From positions 30,646,578-30,710,577 of the forward strand of contig OY755252.1 of NCBI GenBank assembly GCA_963576725.1: a stretch of 64,000 bases of DNA, in the 5' to 3' direction. Shown piece after piece: positions 55,301 to 61,955 of the stretch. Numbering within the stretch: the stretch's first letter is position 1; each line of letters opens with the position of its first letter. The DNA is from Azorinus chamasolen (Eukaryota > Mollusca > Bivalvia > Cardiida > Solecurtidae). The notes under the pieces are model-generated. The model ran no database searches. It had not been told where the DNA came from and saw nothing but the letters and a program-made list of their open reading frames with translations. The position numbers were made by a program, and so were the translations under genes.

Positions 55301-56240
55301 AAGAGAGCAAGAAGTTTTTTCTTCTTCATATTTTATTATACAGCACATAGAACTGTGATAAAAACAATAATGAAAACGAGAAGTTTTTATTCTTATTTTT
55401 CAAATTTTATTATACATTTATAAACAATACATGATGAATTATTGTAAAATCGGACATATAGTTCATAAAATCCCAAGTACCTAGAGTTTGATATTTATAA
55501 ATATATATTACAATGCTGACAGATCTATATAGCGGTTTGTGGGCCAGCAACATTGAGAGTGCTACAAGACTCAAAATTGGTGAATTTGGAAGTATAGTTT
55601 GTGGGCCAACAATTTATATGTATATATGTCTCTGTCTAAATCTGAATATAAACAAACGTAAGTACCTTACATGATACTTAAATTCTCATGATTGGCCGGT
55701 AGCGCAGACTTTGGATCAGAGACATATACATACATGTACATGTATATGTCTCTGTTCGGTTGATTTTAGCATATAATAAACAAAATCAAAGTATTTAACC
55801 GATTTTTTGGCTGCAAATGATTAAACCATACTTTTAACACATAATAAAACCACCTTACTTAATTTTTCTGGTCTGCTGGAGTCCTGATGATGGATGGAAC
55901 TGGGTGCAGTAATAATAACCTAAATCAAGGTATTTAACCCATTTTTTCCTGCAAATGATAGGAAATAGGTTTAAAACGATTATACATACTTTAAACGCAT
56001 GAAAACCCCTCTAATACTCATTTTTCTGGTCCGCGCGAGTCCGGATGACTTTTCCCTTTTACAACCCCCCCCCCCCTTTAAAAATAGCCTATGGGTTAAT
56101 GCAAATGTGTTCTTACCTCGATTTCTACTTCCACCTCTGCCTGCACTTCTTCCTCGACCTCTACCTCTGGCACCACCTCTACCTCTGGCACCACCTCTAC
56201 CTCTGACACCACCTCTACCACCGCCTCTTCCTCTACTCAT
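40045..56240 (-). CDS. RG-rich, VWA-domain protein of unknown function (nine coding exons, 608 aa)
   Basis: Nine exons with GT-AG introns join into one open frame of 1827 bp including the stop. Residues 1-42 are an RG/RGG-rich tract as in RNA-binding proteins. Residues ~43-400 look helical, with a lysine-rich segment (RQIRVLEKKMKRLQL) and KKLADICHFHPKKD near 232-245. Residues ~407-608 form a von Willebrand A domain with a complete MIDAS: D416-x-S418-x-S420, T476/T477 and D500 (VVTDEEENG). The VWA domain should bind a divalent metal and a partner protein. RG tract, helical middle and C-terminal VWA recall Ro60/TROVE proteins, but I could not confirm a TROVE domain, so no name is given. No signal peptide or membrane segment: probably cytoplasmic or nuclear. 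Codon phases agree at all eight junctions. Confidence 0.85.
40333..40421 (-). repeat. 41-bp tandem duplication containing the last 3' splice site
   Basis: AGCAAAGCTAAAAATAGAAA starts at 40333 and 40374. A third unit starts at 40416 and resumes at 41461 after element d. Each unit carries a CTATTTTTAG acceptor on the minus strand. Confidence 0.8.
40422..41460 (+). mobile_element. Helentron-like element d with a 145-bp tandem array
   Basis: Starts about AACAAGAGGGCCAAGATGG, with subterminal CGCTCACCTGA. Five tandem units have a constant 145-bp period (GTGACCTA anchor at 40686, 40831, 40976, 41121, 41266). A GACGACGCACGACGGACA microsatellite and a terminal hairpin near 41433-41462 (AGCTCACCCTGAGC / GCTCAGGTGAGCT) end it. 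It splits a 41-bp repeat unit, which defines the empty site without an obvious target duplication, as expected for rolling-circle elements. It lies in intron 8 of the VWA gene. Confidence 0.65.
41519..41721 (+). mobile_element. MITE family A2 in intron 8
   Basis: TTAACCTTTTACTCC to GTAAAGGGTTAA; core CTCCTATAGGAGCCGTCTGA with the left arm shortened. Confidence 0.7.
41872..42123 (+). mobile_element. MITE family A, perfect-arm copy in intron 8
   Basis: AACCCTTTCCCTGTTCC to GGGAAAGGGTTAA. Core GGCTCCTATAGGAGCC at 42043-42058. Both arms read CCAGATCAG, so this copy lacks the arm mismatch seen in most others. Confidence 0.8.
42324..42469 (-). CDS. VWA gene exon 8 (MIDAS Thr and Asp)
   Basis: Acceptor ...AATTAG, donor GTAAGTTT. 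Encodes VLQLAVDTKAGGGTTPAASL and KTFIVVTDEEENGQCNN. These carry the second and third MIDAS positions. Ends in phase 2. Confidence 0.9.
42518..42714. mobile_element. MITE family F in intron 7
   Basis: ACAGTAGAACCCCTCTAATG to TTAGAAGAGTTTTACTGT. Core AGTAATGTAGAAAGCTTCTC with inverted partner. Confidence 0.78.
42736..42964 (-). mobile_element. MITE family D in intron 7
   Basis: TTAACTCATTCCCTC to GGAATGGGTTAA. Core GAGCATTTGCTCCATTGGAG with its partner. Confidence 0.75.
43211..43728 (+). mobile_element. MITE family A interrupted by a retroelement tail
   Basis: TTTTCCCTGTTCAATGTTCA start, AGCAGACCCTGATTAGATGG core, GAGGGAAAGGGTTGA end. The middle (about 43258-43545) is foreign. Confidence 0.6.
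43258..43545 (+). repeat. LINE/SINE 3' tail fragment nested in a MITE
   Basis: GTGAAGCGCTTTTGAACGC, then GAAAAGAGCGCTATATAAAT and (ATA)n. The AGCGC hairpin followed by ATAAAT and a trinucleotide tail is the common 3' end of several invertebrate LINE/SINE families. Confidence 0.6.
43837..44052 (+). mobile_element. MITE family D in intron 7, second copy
   Basis: TTAACCCATTACCTCATAGG to GAGGGAATGGATTAA. Core GCATTTGCTCCTAGGAGCAA. Confidence 0.8.
44172..44325 (+). repeat. Tandem duplication, 2 x 76 bp
   Basis: CATGTACAGCAGCAACTGAG at 44172 and CATGTACAGTGGCAACTGAG at 44248, both continuing GGCTTTCAGCCAACCTAT. Confidence 0.8.
44356..44570 (+). repeat. Tandem repeat, 3 x 71 bp
   Basis: TTATTCTAATTTGTGATATT at 44356, 44427 and 44499, each with GATGAGCATGG and CAACTTGTCTGTATCAAG. 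Confidence 0.85.
44572..44680 (+). repeat. MITE family A fragment
   Basis: AGCAAACAGAGCAGACCCTG and GGTCTACTCTGTTTGC; tip diverged. Confidence 0.55.
44685..44795. repeat. MITE family F fragment
   Basis: GTGCTAGCTTAATGCAG and core AAAGCTCCTTTAGGAGCTTT at 44722-44741, then TCGTCCAGCATTA. Confidence 0.6.
44934..45121 (+). mobile_element. MITE family D, core deleted
   Basis: TTAACCCTTTCCTCC to GAGGTAATGGGTTAA. The hairpin is reduced to GTGTGCTCTATTTATCACAA. Confidence 0.6.
45222..45420 (+). repeat. Two MITE family A fragments in intron 7
   Basis: AGCAAACAGAGCAGTTCTGG / TACTCTGTTTGCAAG at 45300-45342 and a second AGCAAACAGAGCAGACCCTA at 45361. Both lack the tip. Confidence 0.5.
45542..45716 (-). 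CDS. VWA gene exon 7 (MIDAS DxSxS)
   Basis: Acceptor ...GTTTCAG, donor GTAAGTTG. Encodes EAPIVVIGDASGSMEVAIRT, the first VWA strand and MIDAS loop, then LTAITSAQLVFFNTENRYAP. Ends in phase 0. Confidence 0.9.
45871..46126 (-). mobile_element. MITE family A2 in intron 6
   Basis: TTAACCCTTTACTCC to ACAGGGAAAGGGTTAA. Core ATGGCGCCTATAGGAGCCGT. It shares TTAA 46123-46126 with the P element. Confidence 0.75.
46123..46337 (+). mobile_element. MITE family P, copy 1
   Basis: TTAACCCTTACATTGC to GCGTTGTAAGGGTTAA. Core GAGAGGGCTCCTAGAGGAGC between TTTGCAAACAGTGTAGACCC and its partner. A second copy is at 62568-62779. Confidence 0.75.
46374..46628 (-). CDS. VWA gene exon 6
   Basis: Acceptor ...TTTAAG, donor GTTAGTTG. 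Encodes WYEDLRCSEVDKVILDRVES, LPNGKLLERLLVLKMWREGI and PFYKHLLPLAQKKMDAI. The Ser404 codon is split (AG|T). Confidence 0.88.
46658..46899 (+). mobile_element. MITE family A2 in intron 5
   Basis: TTAACTCTTTACTCCAGG to AGGTAAAGGATAA, with AGAAGACCCTGATCAGATG. Tip degenerate. Confidence 0.6.
46899..47111 (+). mobile_element. MITE family B, copy 4, in intron 5
   Basis: CTCTTTGCACGCTA to TAGCGTGCAAAGAGTTAA. Core GACGCCGCATTATGCGGCGT. Near-identical to 38044-38255. Confidence 0.8.
47137..47300 (+). repeat. MITE family A left part, truncated by family G
   Basis: TTTACCTGTTCTACC, TACTGAATATTCAAGGCA, ATGGAAGGTGGAACATTG, then AATCAGACGGCTCCTATATA, where family G starts. Confidence 0.6.
47312..47465. 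mobile_element. MITE family G in intron 5
   Basis: GTGACCACTCTTTCGAATGC / AGATTCTAAAAAGTGGTCAT with outer CCGCCAAACCCTA and TAGGGTTTGTTGG. Confidence 0.65.
47510..47733 (+). repeat. MITE family A2, degraded ends
   Basis: GAGTAGACCCTGATCAGATG and CTCTAATCTGGGTCTACTC; end ATGAGACAAAGGATTA. It runs up to the exon 5 donor. Confidence 0.6.
47740..47963 (-). CDS. VWA gene exon 5
   Basis: Acceptor ...CTTTCAG, donor GTAAGTC. Encodes DFEALGWFLDFCYGSPAPEG, NVNDLLKEFPIPYAHVKEHK and EPKLDTIL. The Trp codon is split with exon 6. Confidence 0.88.
48073..48322 (+). mobile_element. MITE family A in intron 4
   Basis: TTAACCCTTTCCCTGTTC to GGGAAAGGGTTAA. Core GGCTCCTCTAGGAGCC. Arms CCCTGATCAG and CTGATCTGGG leave a T-T mismatch. 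Confidence 0.8.
48340..48515 (-). repeat. MITE family D, left end truncated
   Basis: GAGCATTTGCCCCTATAGGA core, then right arm to GAGAATGAGTTAA. Confidence 0.65.
48655..48885 (+). repeat. MITE family A2 fragment in intron 4
   Basis: GAGAAGACTTTGATCAGAC, TACAGGAGCCATCTGATCTG, CTCTGTTTGCAAAGGC. Ends eroded. Confidence 0.55.
48976..49122 (-). CDS. VWA gene exon 4
   Basis: 49 codons, phase 0 at both ends. Acceptor ...ATTACAG, donor GTAAGCA. Encodes VCKHVRDWVRGFNKEELEFY and KKLADICHFHPKK. Confidence 0.88.
49166..49238. repeat. MITE family G fragment in intron 3
   Basis: TTTTGACCACTCTTTAGATT and CGTCTCAAAGAGAAGGGTCA. Most of the right arm is lost. Confidence 0.5.
49473..49763 (-). mobile_element. 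MITE family A in intron 3
   Basis: TTAACCCTTTCCCTCATG to AACAGGGAAAGGGTTAA. Core GGCTCCTAGAGGAGCC. Arms CCCAGATCAG and CTGATCAGGG leave an A-A mismatch. A short internal duplication (TTGATAGATCTG) follows. Confidence 0.8.
49851..50104 (-). CDS. VWA gene exon 3
   Basis: Acceptor ...ATTTCAG, donor GTGAGTTA. Encodes ARIRALASAWARHDYEMANA, then FSLNEVLKAVSLLDSG and a basic predicted coiled stretch. Ends in phase 0. Confidence 0.88.
50198..50455 (-). mobile_element. MITE family A in intron 2
   Basis: TTAATCCTTTCCTTC to ACAGGGAAAGGGTTAA. Core AGATGGCTCCTATATATCTA with an expanded tip and inverted GGAGCTGTCTGATCAG. Confidence 0.75.
50500..50741 (+). repeat. MITE family A2 fragment in intron 2
   Basis: AGCAGACCATGATCAGATGG and a right end GAGTAAAGAGTTAA. 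The second core arm is lost. Confidence 0.55.
50862..51094 (-). mobile_element. MITE family A2 in intron 2
   Basis: ACTTTACTCAATAAATAC to TAGGGTTAA. Core GGCTCCTATAGGAGCC. A-A arm mismatch. Confidence 0.7.
51091..51340 (+). mobile_element. MITE family C, copy 4, in intron 2
   Basis: TTAACCCTTCGCTTGCTG to AGCAAGCGAAGGGTTAA. Core CAGCTCCTGCAGGAGCTG. Left TTAA shared with the A2 element. Confidence 0.85.
51582..51838 (+). mobile_element. MITE family A in intron 2
   Basis: AACCCTTTCCCTGTTC to GAAAGGGTTAA. Core GGTTCCTATAGGAGCC. T-T arm mismatch. An extra ATATGCGTGAAAATGCATTT duplication precedes the right end. Confidence 0.75.
51835..52084 (-). mobile_element. MITE family C, copy 5, in intron 2
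   Basis: TTAACTCTTCGCTTGCT to CAAGAGAAGGGTTAA. Inverted relative to copy 4 in the same intron. Left TTAA shared with the preceding A element. Confidence 0.85.
52149..52355 (-). CDS. VWA gene exon 2
   Basis: Acceptor ...TTATAG, donor GTAAGTG. Encodes residues 42-110, including DVSAFFVGDVTADQHYTG and NRVRYTAAMAVLQQNGVEIA. Phases 1 in, 1 out. Confidence 0.85.
52588..52785. mobile_element. MITE family G in intron 1
   Basis: GAGCTACAGATATTATGATG start. Arms CCACCAAACCCTATGTTGTG and CACATAGGGTTTGGTAGAG. End TTTAATTTATGCATCTTATC. Confidence 0.7.
53212..54843 (+). mobile_element. Helentron-like element e with a two-phase tandem array
   Basis: Starts AACAAGATGTGTTTGTGAAA, with subterminal TATGCCCCCTCGATAT. 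Ten tandem units follow, then (ACAG)n at 54745-54800 and a terminal hairpin at 54813-54843 (TATGCCCCCCAGAT / ATCTGGGGGGCATA, 14 bp perfect). It lies in intron 1 of the VWA gene in antisense orientation to it. Confidence 0.65.
53270..54735 (+). repeat. Tandem array with higher-order structure
   Basis: The anchor TGTGCAGCTTCATGAGATAC and variants is at 53303, 53436, 53572, 53704, 53861, 54019, 54179, 54335, 54504 and 54661. The first units are ~134 bp, the later ones ~158 bp through an inserted GATTTGACCCATATGTTTGA segment. The last four form two copies of a ~326-bp dimer (54179 to 54504, 54335 to 54661). Confidence 0.85.
55017..56099 (+). mobile_element. MITE family D interrupted by a foldback element
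   Basis: TTAACCCATTCCCTT on the left (55017). The right end AAAAATAGCCTATGGGTTAA lies at 56080-56099. The two halves are separated by 922 bp plus one target copy. Confidence 0.7.
55155..56076. mobile_element. 922-bp foldback element with 8-bp target duplication
   Basis: Flanked by TTTAAAAA at 55147-55154 and 56077-56084. Ends GGTGGGTGTAAAAG against GGGTTGTAAAAGGG (inverted), then a ~75-bp inverted repeat (AAAAGTCATCCGGACTCGCG at 55195 and its complement to 56056). The right arm is present twice (55826-55893 and 55985-56056). It ends in a C13 run. It sits 40 bp from the exon 1 donor. Confidence 0.75.
56117..56240 (-). CDS. VWA gene exon 1 (start codon, RG-rich)
   Basis: ATG at 56240-56238. 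Encodes MSRGRGGGRGGVRGRGGARG and further RG repeats, with S and N near the end. Donor GTAAGAAC follows GAAATCGAG. The codon for Gly42 is split (phase 1). The sequence is itself a short degenerate repeat, so length variation between individuals is plausible. Confidence 0.85.
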
Positions 56241-56840
56241 AGTGATTTAATATAGTATAGAAATTAGAAAAAAAGTCTTAAAATATCGAATCGGTTGACG
56301 ATGTCTGCAAGCTCTGTGGCCTAGCAATAGTCTAGGTGTCAAAATATTATATTTTCAAACAATTTCAGCTCATGTCAGTAATCTGTGTGGTTTGTATCGA
56401 GCTGTCATGCCAGTTTTATAGCAATGCATCAATTTTAGTCTTGCACAATTTAATGTAAACAACCCGTTGTACTTTTGGACTAGCAACATACCAAACGGAA
56501 ATTATTCCGCACAAGGGTATAAAAAATAGTTCTTCAGATAAGCACAAGTACTTTGAAGAATTTGGTCGATATGAAATAATTATCTGCACGATATTTATCG
56601 AAAATATTTTTAATCACTTTAAAAATTGTTAAAGTTTAAAATAATGACAAAAATTAACTCTTTCGATTTAAATATTCATGCGCGTAATATTGGTTATCGC
56701 CTGCAAATTCAGTGGGCACCAGAGTGTTACCACCCTCTTACATCAGAATCGCTCGAAACTTCGTAGGCCTACATAAAATTGTAAACGCAAGCGGGTTTTA
56801 AAATAGCTATGTCTCGACAACAATAATAGAGCGAATATTG
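56241..56840. other. Presumed 5' flank of the VWA gene
   Basis: Directly upstream of the start codon on the minus strand. No TATA box or CpG island can be supported and the transcription start cannot be placed. CATGCGCGTAATATTGG near 56688 is unique in the window. Confidence 0.35.
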
Positions 56841-56843
56841 TTT

Positions 56844-57239
56844 ACAGTAAACCCCCATTAATGCAACCACCAAAAACGGTTATAATTCCGAGTGGTAGAG
56901 AAAGGTGGTAGCTTAATTAATGCAGGAGGAAAGTATATGTAATGCAGTCCTGAGCTTTCTGCACCACCTGCGTAGGAAGACAGCCATATGTTTGTTCATT
57001 AACCGATTCCCGCATATTGACGCTTCTGTATAAGTCGCTCTATGAATTGTGATAAATAGAGCATTTGCTCCACAGGAGCAAATGCTCTATTTATCACAAT
57101 GGTTTCAAAACTACACAACTCTGAAAATTTCCTTTTCTCTAGTTAATGCTCCTTTTTGGTAGATTTAATCAAAGAGGTTAGGTCTAAAATAGCCTAAGCG
57201 GGAATGGGTTAAGTGGTCGCATTAGATGGGTTCTACTGT
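56844..57239. mobile_element. MITE family F carrying a nested family D
   Basis: ACAGTAAACCCCCATTAATG to GCATTAGATGGGTTCTACTG. Interrupted at TTAA by 56999-57212. Confidence 0.75.
56999..57212 (-). mobile_element. MITE family D nested in F
   Basis: TTAACCGATTCCCGC to GCGGGAATGGGTTAA. Core GAGCATTTGCTCCACAGGAG. TTAA at both edges equals the target duplication. Confidence 0.85.
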
Positions 57240-57244
57240 ATATT

Positions 57245-57900
57245 ACTATATTTTGCGCCACTAAAATGAATAAATAATAATTTACAAAATCCTTATGCAA
57301 CCTTTTGCAATGAACAAAACATATTTTTAAAACATGAGACATTTCCCCTTTTAGCCTGTTGATGTGTTTTTTGTTCCATCTGCCATAATGATATACATGT
57401 ATCCCTCATACGTATTTATTCATCACCCCCATATCGTAAACCCCTTATTTAATTATTCATATGATCTTAACATTCATTCGTGAATATCATTTCATCCAAT
57501 CATCCATTAGCATGCATGTTACTATATCTTTATGTATTTTATTTCGTTTATCACTCGCTCATTCATTCAACAATCAGGCTAAGGGTTACAGAGGTTGTAT
57601 AATTTGCTATGTTTCATTGTTACAGGGGTTGAGACTTGAGAGGGCTGACATTATTTTTCTAACACAATACCCGTGCTTTTATTGAGCTAGCCTATTTACA
57701 GCAGATACAAGATACGCAGATCTATACTAATTACATATTTTTTTTTTTTATTTATTTTTTTTTTTAAATCGAAACCGGTTTATTTGTATCACTGGGGTAT
57801 TTTTCCATATAAATTCAAATTGGAAATCTTCATAAGAACACTTAAACCTAACCATCACCATATCTTATGTCTTCATTGAAAATATTCGTTTATTTTAGAG
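57245..57900. other. Gene-less stretch
   Basis: AT-rich with a T-rich run at 57740-57765. The open frame at 57461-57685 has no recognisable motif and is not called. Confidence 0.4.
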
Positions 57901-57907
57901 ACTATCA

Positions 57908-58139
57908 CTTAAACCCATTTCCTCATAGGCTATTTTTAGACACAAACTCTTTGAATAAATCTACCGAAACGGAGCATTTACTAGAGGAAATGGCAATTTT
58001 TAGAATTGTGTAGTTTTGAAACCACTGTGATAAATAGAGCATTTGCTTCTATGGAGCAAATGCTGTATTTGTAACAATGGTTTCAAGAAGTGACCTTTTC
58101 AGAAGCGTCAAAAGGCGTCAATATGCGGGAATGGGTTAA
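57908..58139 (+). mobile_element. MITE family D
   Basis: CTTAAACCCATTTCCTCATA to GCGGGAATGGGTTAA. Core GCATTTGCTTCTATGGAGCA. Confidence 0.75.
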
Positions 58140-58250
58140 GAAGCCTAAAATTTCAAACAAATGGGCATAGGCCTACGTATTTCGCCAAAATTTGCTTAAT
58201 CTTTCTATCGTAACACGCTTGAGAGTGAAACAAGTGCATAAGTCATTAAT

Positions 58251-58475
58251 TTAACCCTTTCGTTGCCACATAATTTCGTCTGCAAAAATATGTCGTCTGC
58301 TACACGTTTTTATGTCTTAATTTTCTTCTGTTTTCCTCCTAGAAACATTGTCACAGCATTAAACAATTTGTACCCTGAAGAGACGCACAGTGCCGAGTGA
58401 CTCGGCGTCTCATCTGGACCCAAACTGTTTCCATATGTAAACATAAACCTGTCATTGGTACCGAGTTTGGTTAAA
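58251..58475 (+). mobile_element. MITE family B, copy 5
   Basis: TTAACCCTTTCGTTGCC start. Core GTACCCTGAAGAGACGC / GCGTCTCATCTGGACCC. Right end diverged. Confidence 0.65.
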
Positions 58476-58944
58476 CATTGAGCCGAATCCATTAAGTATG
58501 ATTTGGCAAAGGAATTTTAAAAAGAAGTTATTAATCTTTATCACTTTAACATATTTATTTGAACCAGAAATAAGTTTTAGTCACAGGTGCCAAGCGCGTG
58601 ACCATTTCATAAATACTACTGACAAACATCTTCAAATATGTTTAGACATCATACTTTGATAGAAAAAAGTTTTGAAAAAATACGTATAGTATTATACTGT
58701 ACCAACAAATCAAATGTTTCTTCTGCTGTCAAAGTACGATGTCAAAACGTATTTTCAGATGTTTGTCAGTATTATTTCTGAAATATTCAAGCGCATGGCA
58801 CCTGTGGTTATAGTAAAACTCTTTCAAATGCCCACAGTTTTACACATTAACCCATTCCCCATACGCTAATTTAAGGCCAAACATTTTTCGGATAACTAAA
58901 TGTTCGGTCCTTCAAAAATTAACAATACAGAATTGTTCTAAAAT

Positions 58945-59290
58945 GTATCACTCTCATATCTAGAAACACATGTGACAGATTATTGCAAGTAGAAAGTAAT
59001 GCTGAAAGCTCATGTAGGAGCTTTCAATATTACTTTTGATCTGCATTAACCCTTTCGCTGCCAAACTCTGTCGTCTGCTAACTTTGTCGTCTGCTATAAA
59101 TTTTCATTTTTTTTTTATTTTCTTCATTTTTATTTCAAAAACATACTAACAGTAACAAACAGTTTGGATCCTGATGAGACGCCTAGTTACTCGGCGTCTC
59201 ATCTGGATCCAAACTGTTTGCATAGGTAATCACAGATCCGGCATTGGCAGCGAAAGGGTTAAGCTGCGAATTTGAGATATTGGTCAGATT
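58945..59290. repeat. MITE family F-like fragment hosting family B
   Basis: AAGTAATGCTGAAAGCTCAT and TAGGAGCTTTCAATATTACT, then ATCTGCATTAA, interrupted there by the B element at 59047-59262. Confidence 0.55.
59047..59262 (+). mobile_element. MITE family B, copy 6
   Basis: TTAACCCTTTCGCTGCCA to TGGCAGCGAAAGGGTTAA, an 18-bp perfect inverted end. Core GACGCCTAGTTACTCGGCGT. T-T arm mismatch. Confidence 0.85.
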
Positions 59291-59519
59291 AGAAATCGAA
59301 TGACTCGAACCTCTGTTATCTCGAACTAATTTATATGGTCCCTGAAAGTTCGAGATATCGAAATTGAACTGTGTAAGTAAATATGGTGTCGGGGTGTCAA
59401 GGGACTCATGTATGAGCAATCATAACTGACATTGATCAAACAGATGGATCTAGTCGGTTTGCAAAGCCTTTGATAGGCGTACCTATGACGTAATCAAAGT
59501 ACTGACAGTACTGAAGGTT

Positions 59520-59612
59520 TCGGACCTCTCTATAACGGCCATTAAAGTACATCAAGTATTTTATGTTAAAGGCAGGTGGCTGCTTAAAGCAATTACATAT
59601 TTTTGGAGAGTT
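59520..59612. repeat. MITE family E, left half
   Basis: CCTCTCTATAACGGCCATTA and GGCAGGTGGCTGCTTAAAGC. Truncated before the hairpin tip. Confidence 0.6.
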
Positions 59613-59686
59613 AGGAATGGGGAAATGAAAAGGTTGAAATATTTGACAGTAAGTGTCGCTCACTCAAATTTATATAGATCATTTTC

Positions 59687-61116
59687 CAGGGGCGTGCCTG
59701 AGCATACGCACTTGCGTATGGTTGAACAAGTCGAAATTCTAAAAATGCTGTTCAAATGGTATTAAAAATTGGTGCCTCACTTTGGTAAGGTCATAGAAAT
59801 TCTCACACAAATGATTACGCTCAAGCTTTAAAAATTCTGTGATTTTCAAAAGCTTTGGAGTTTAAATGAAGGACAGATGTGACAAGGTGGTCGTTAAATT
59901 TACTAGAACAAGTTGTATAGTAGAGTCCTTTAATAAATATTCCATCATTGCTTATAGTAGATCTAGTCCACTATTGGGTTTTGCTATTTTAAATGTTCCA
60001 CTATTACGTTTTAGTTTTTAAAGCATCCGAAAATATGAGATGAAACAGGTATGACTTTTAAGTAATTTACATTTAGATTAAATGTTTATAGAAAAACAAT
60101 ATGGCTTACGTTGACTAAGTTTTGAGTAGGCGAAACTTTAATCAAAGGCTAAAAAATATTGAAACAAAATGTGCGCGTTAAAACACTCATATATAATCAT
60201 ACCAATAGGCCTACTGGTGACACTTCGATACACATATTCAATATCTCGAAATGTACAGGACCTTACTAAAAGTCGTCAGAATACACACCAGCTTAGGGTC
60301 TATTACAAATTAGTGCTGGAACAGAGATATGCAATCTATTTAATTAAAAATGCTAATGCATATATGTTTTGATTCTGTTTCTTTCAATCATTTTCACGTC
60401 TAATTAGCGTATTCTGTTGATGTTGGATTAGTTGTAATTAAACCTTTGTCCGTCAGGCGATAGTGGATATTCCTCGATTTCCATCTATAAGTGTACGAGT
60501 AAAATAATAGGTGAGTGTATAGTGGGGGATGAAGAACATCATGCAACACATTCGAGTTATACTTACCAGTCTCTATCATCCTTATTTCTGAAAATGCAAA
60601 AGTGTGGCCTCTTTACATTTTAAAATGTGCTCCAGTAATAATAATTCTAAATTGAAAAATACAGTTTGCCTAAAAAGATTAAACATGGTTTAATTGTAAC
60701 AAAATACACACCTTTACGAATTAAAAAAAATAGCAGAATTTGTTTTATATTGTAAGCAAAGGCATCCCAGGAAATAATTTTAATGGAGCGGAAATGGCAA
60801 CAGTATGCACTTTTGTGCACCTCAGAATAACGACTGTTTTTGAGAGTTTTCATAACCAGTGCCTTCTTATAATTCTGTTAGAAAAGAACCATTGCAACGC
60901 TATTTTGCTCAAATGAACTATATCAAATTAAAAAAAAAAGATCACATTACGGTGACTATTTAGGGATAGTTAAACTGTAACTTGACAAACAGTGCAGACC
61001 CTGATGAGATCTGGATCTACACTGATTGTCTGAATGCCTTCTTCTCATTCCCTTAAGACGCCTAGCCTTCCCTAGCATTGGTGCGTATTCAAGAATTATG
61101 ACCAGGCACGCCCCTG
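59687..61116. mobile_element. hAT-like non-autonomous element, ~1.43 kb
   Basis: Perfect 14-bp ends CAGGGGCGTGCCTG and its inverse at 61103-61116. ATACGCAC recurs subterminally on both sides, with a CATACGCACTTGCGTATG palindrome at 59703. No transposase motif is seen in the AT-rich interior. No target duplication was found. Confidence 0.55.
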
Positions 61117-61354
61117 TTTTTTAGTTTCTATCGAGGCCAATATTTATGTGTTCATTTGTCATAAAGAAGCTATGTTAAGAAATGTTCACGATACATGTGT
61201 AATTATTTCTTTCATGAATATTCATCAGAAACATAAGTTCTTGTGAAAATACAGGACACGTACTTAAGTAATTATAAGAGAAAAGCAAAAGGGAAAGATC
61301 ACATAGCCTACCATTCATGAAAGGTATGTATACGTGTAAACGTGACATATCATA

Positions 61355-61750
61355 TTAAACTACTACTGTTACTATCTACTTGCTGCTACTACATGTACTA
61401 CGTACTACTATATTACTGCTGCTGCTACTACTAGCATACTACTACTACTACTACTTACTACTACTACTACTTACTACTACTACTTCTACTACTGCTATAT
61501 ACTACTAAGTACTACTACTTACTACTATTACTTCTACTACTACTATACTACTACTACTTACTAGTACTACTACTATACTACTACTACTTACTACTATTAC
61601 TATACTACTACTACTTACTACTACTACTTCTACTACTGCTACTACTATTACTACTATTACTACTACTACCACTACCACTACTGTTGCTACTACCACTAAT
61701 TACTGCCACACTAAGTACTACTAACTTTAACATTAACACTACTACTACAT
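61355..61750 (+). repeat. Trinucleotide repeat (ACT)n, interrupted
   Basis: About 400 bp of TACTACTACT with CTT, CTG and TAT interruptions. The valine/serine open frame on the minus strand is its translation, not a gene. Confidence 0.9.
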
Positions 61751-61837
61751 GTACTAACATTTCTGCAAATAATAGGATTCTTGTGTAAAAAGCCTAAAAT
61801 CATGGCAAGGGACGCACAGGGTTAAAGTCTTAAGCTT

Positions 61838-61955
61838 TTTAGTTTAATCTGAGTTTGTTCTCAAGCTTTTGATTGGTCAGATTTGAGCCAAAGGCTCAAA
61901 TCTGACCAATCAAAAACTTGAGAACGAACTCAGACTCAACTAAAAGTTTTATAAG
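61838..61955. repeat. Palindrome with ~55-bp arms
   Basis: TTTGATTGGTCAGATTTGAG, then CCAAAGG and the inverted arm, with outer AGTTTAATCTGAGTTTGTTC partners. A half copy is at 39125-39240. Confidence 0.8.

Noticed and set aside
57461..57685. 74-codon open frame with a hydrophobic middle
   Set aside because: Random-length open frame in AT-rich DNA; no homologous motif or gene context.
61505..61696. Open frame on the minus strand rich in Val and Ser
   Set aside because: It is the translation of the interrupted (ACT)n repeat and has no other support.
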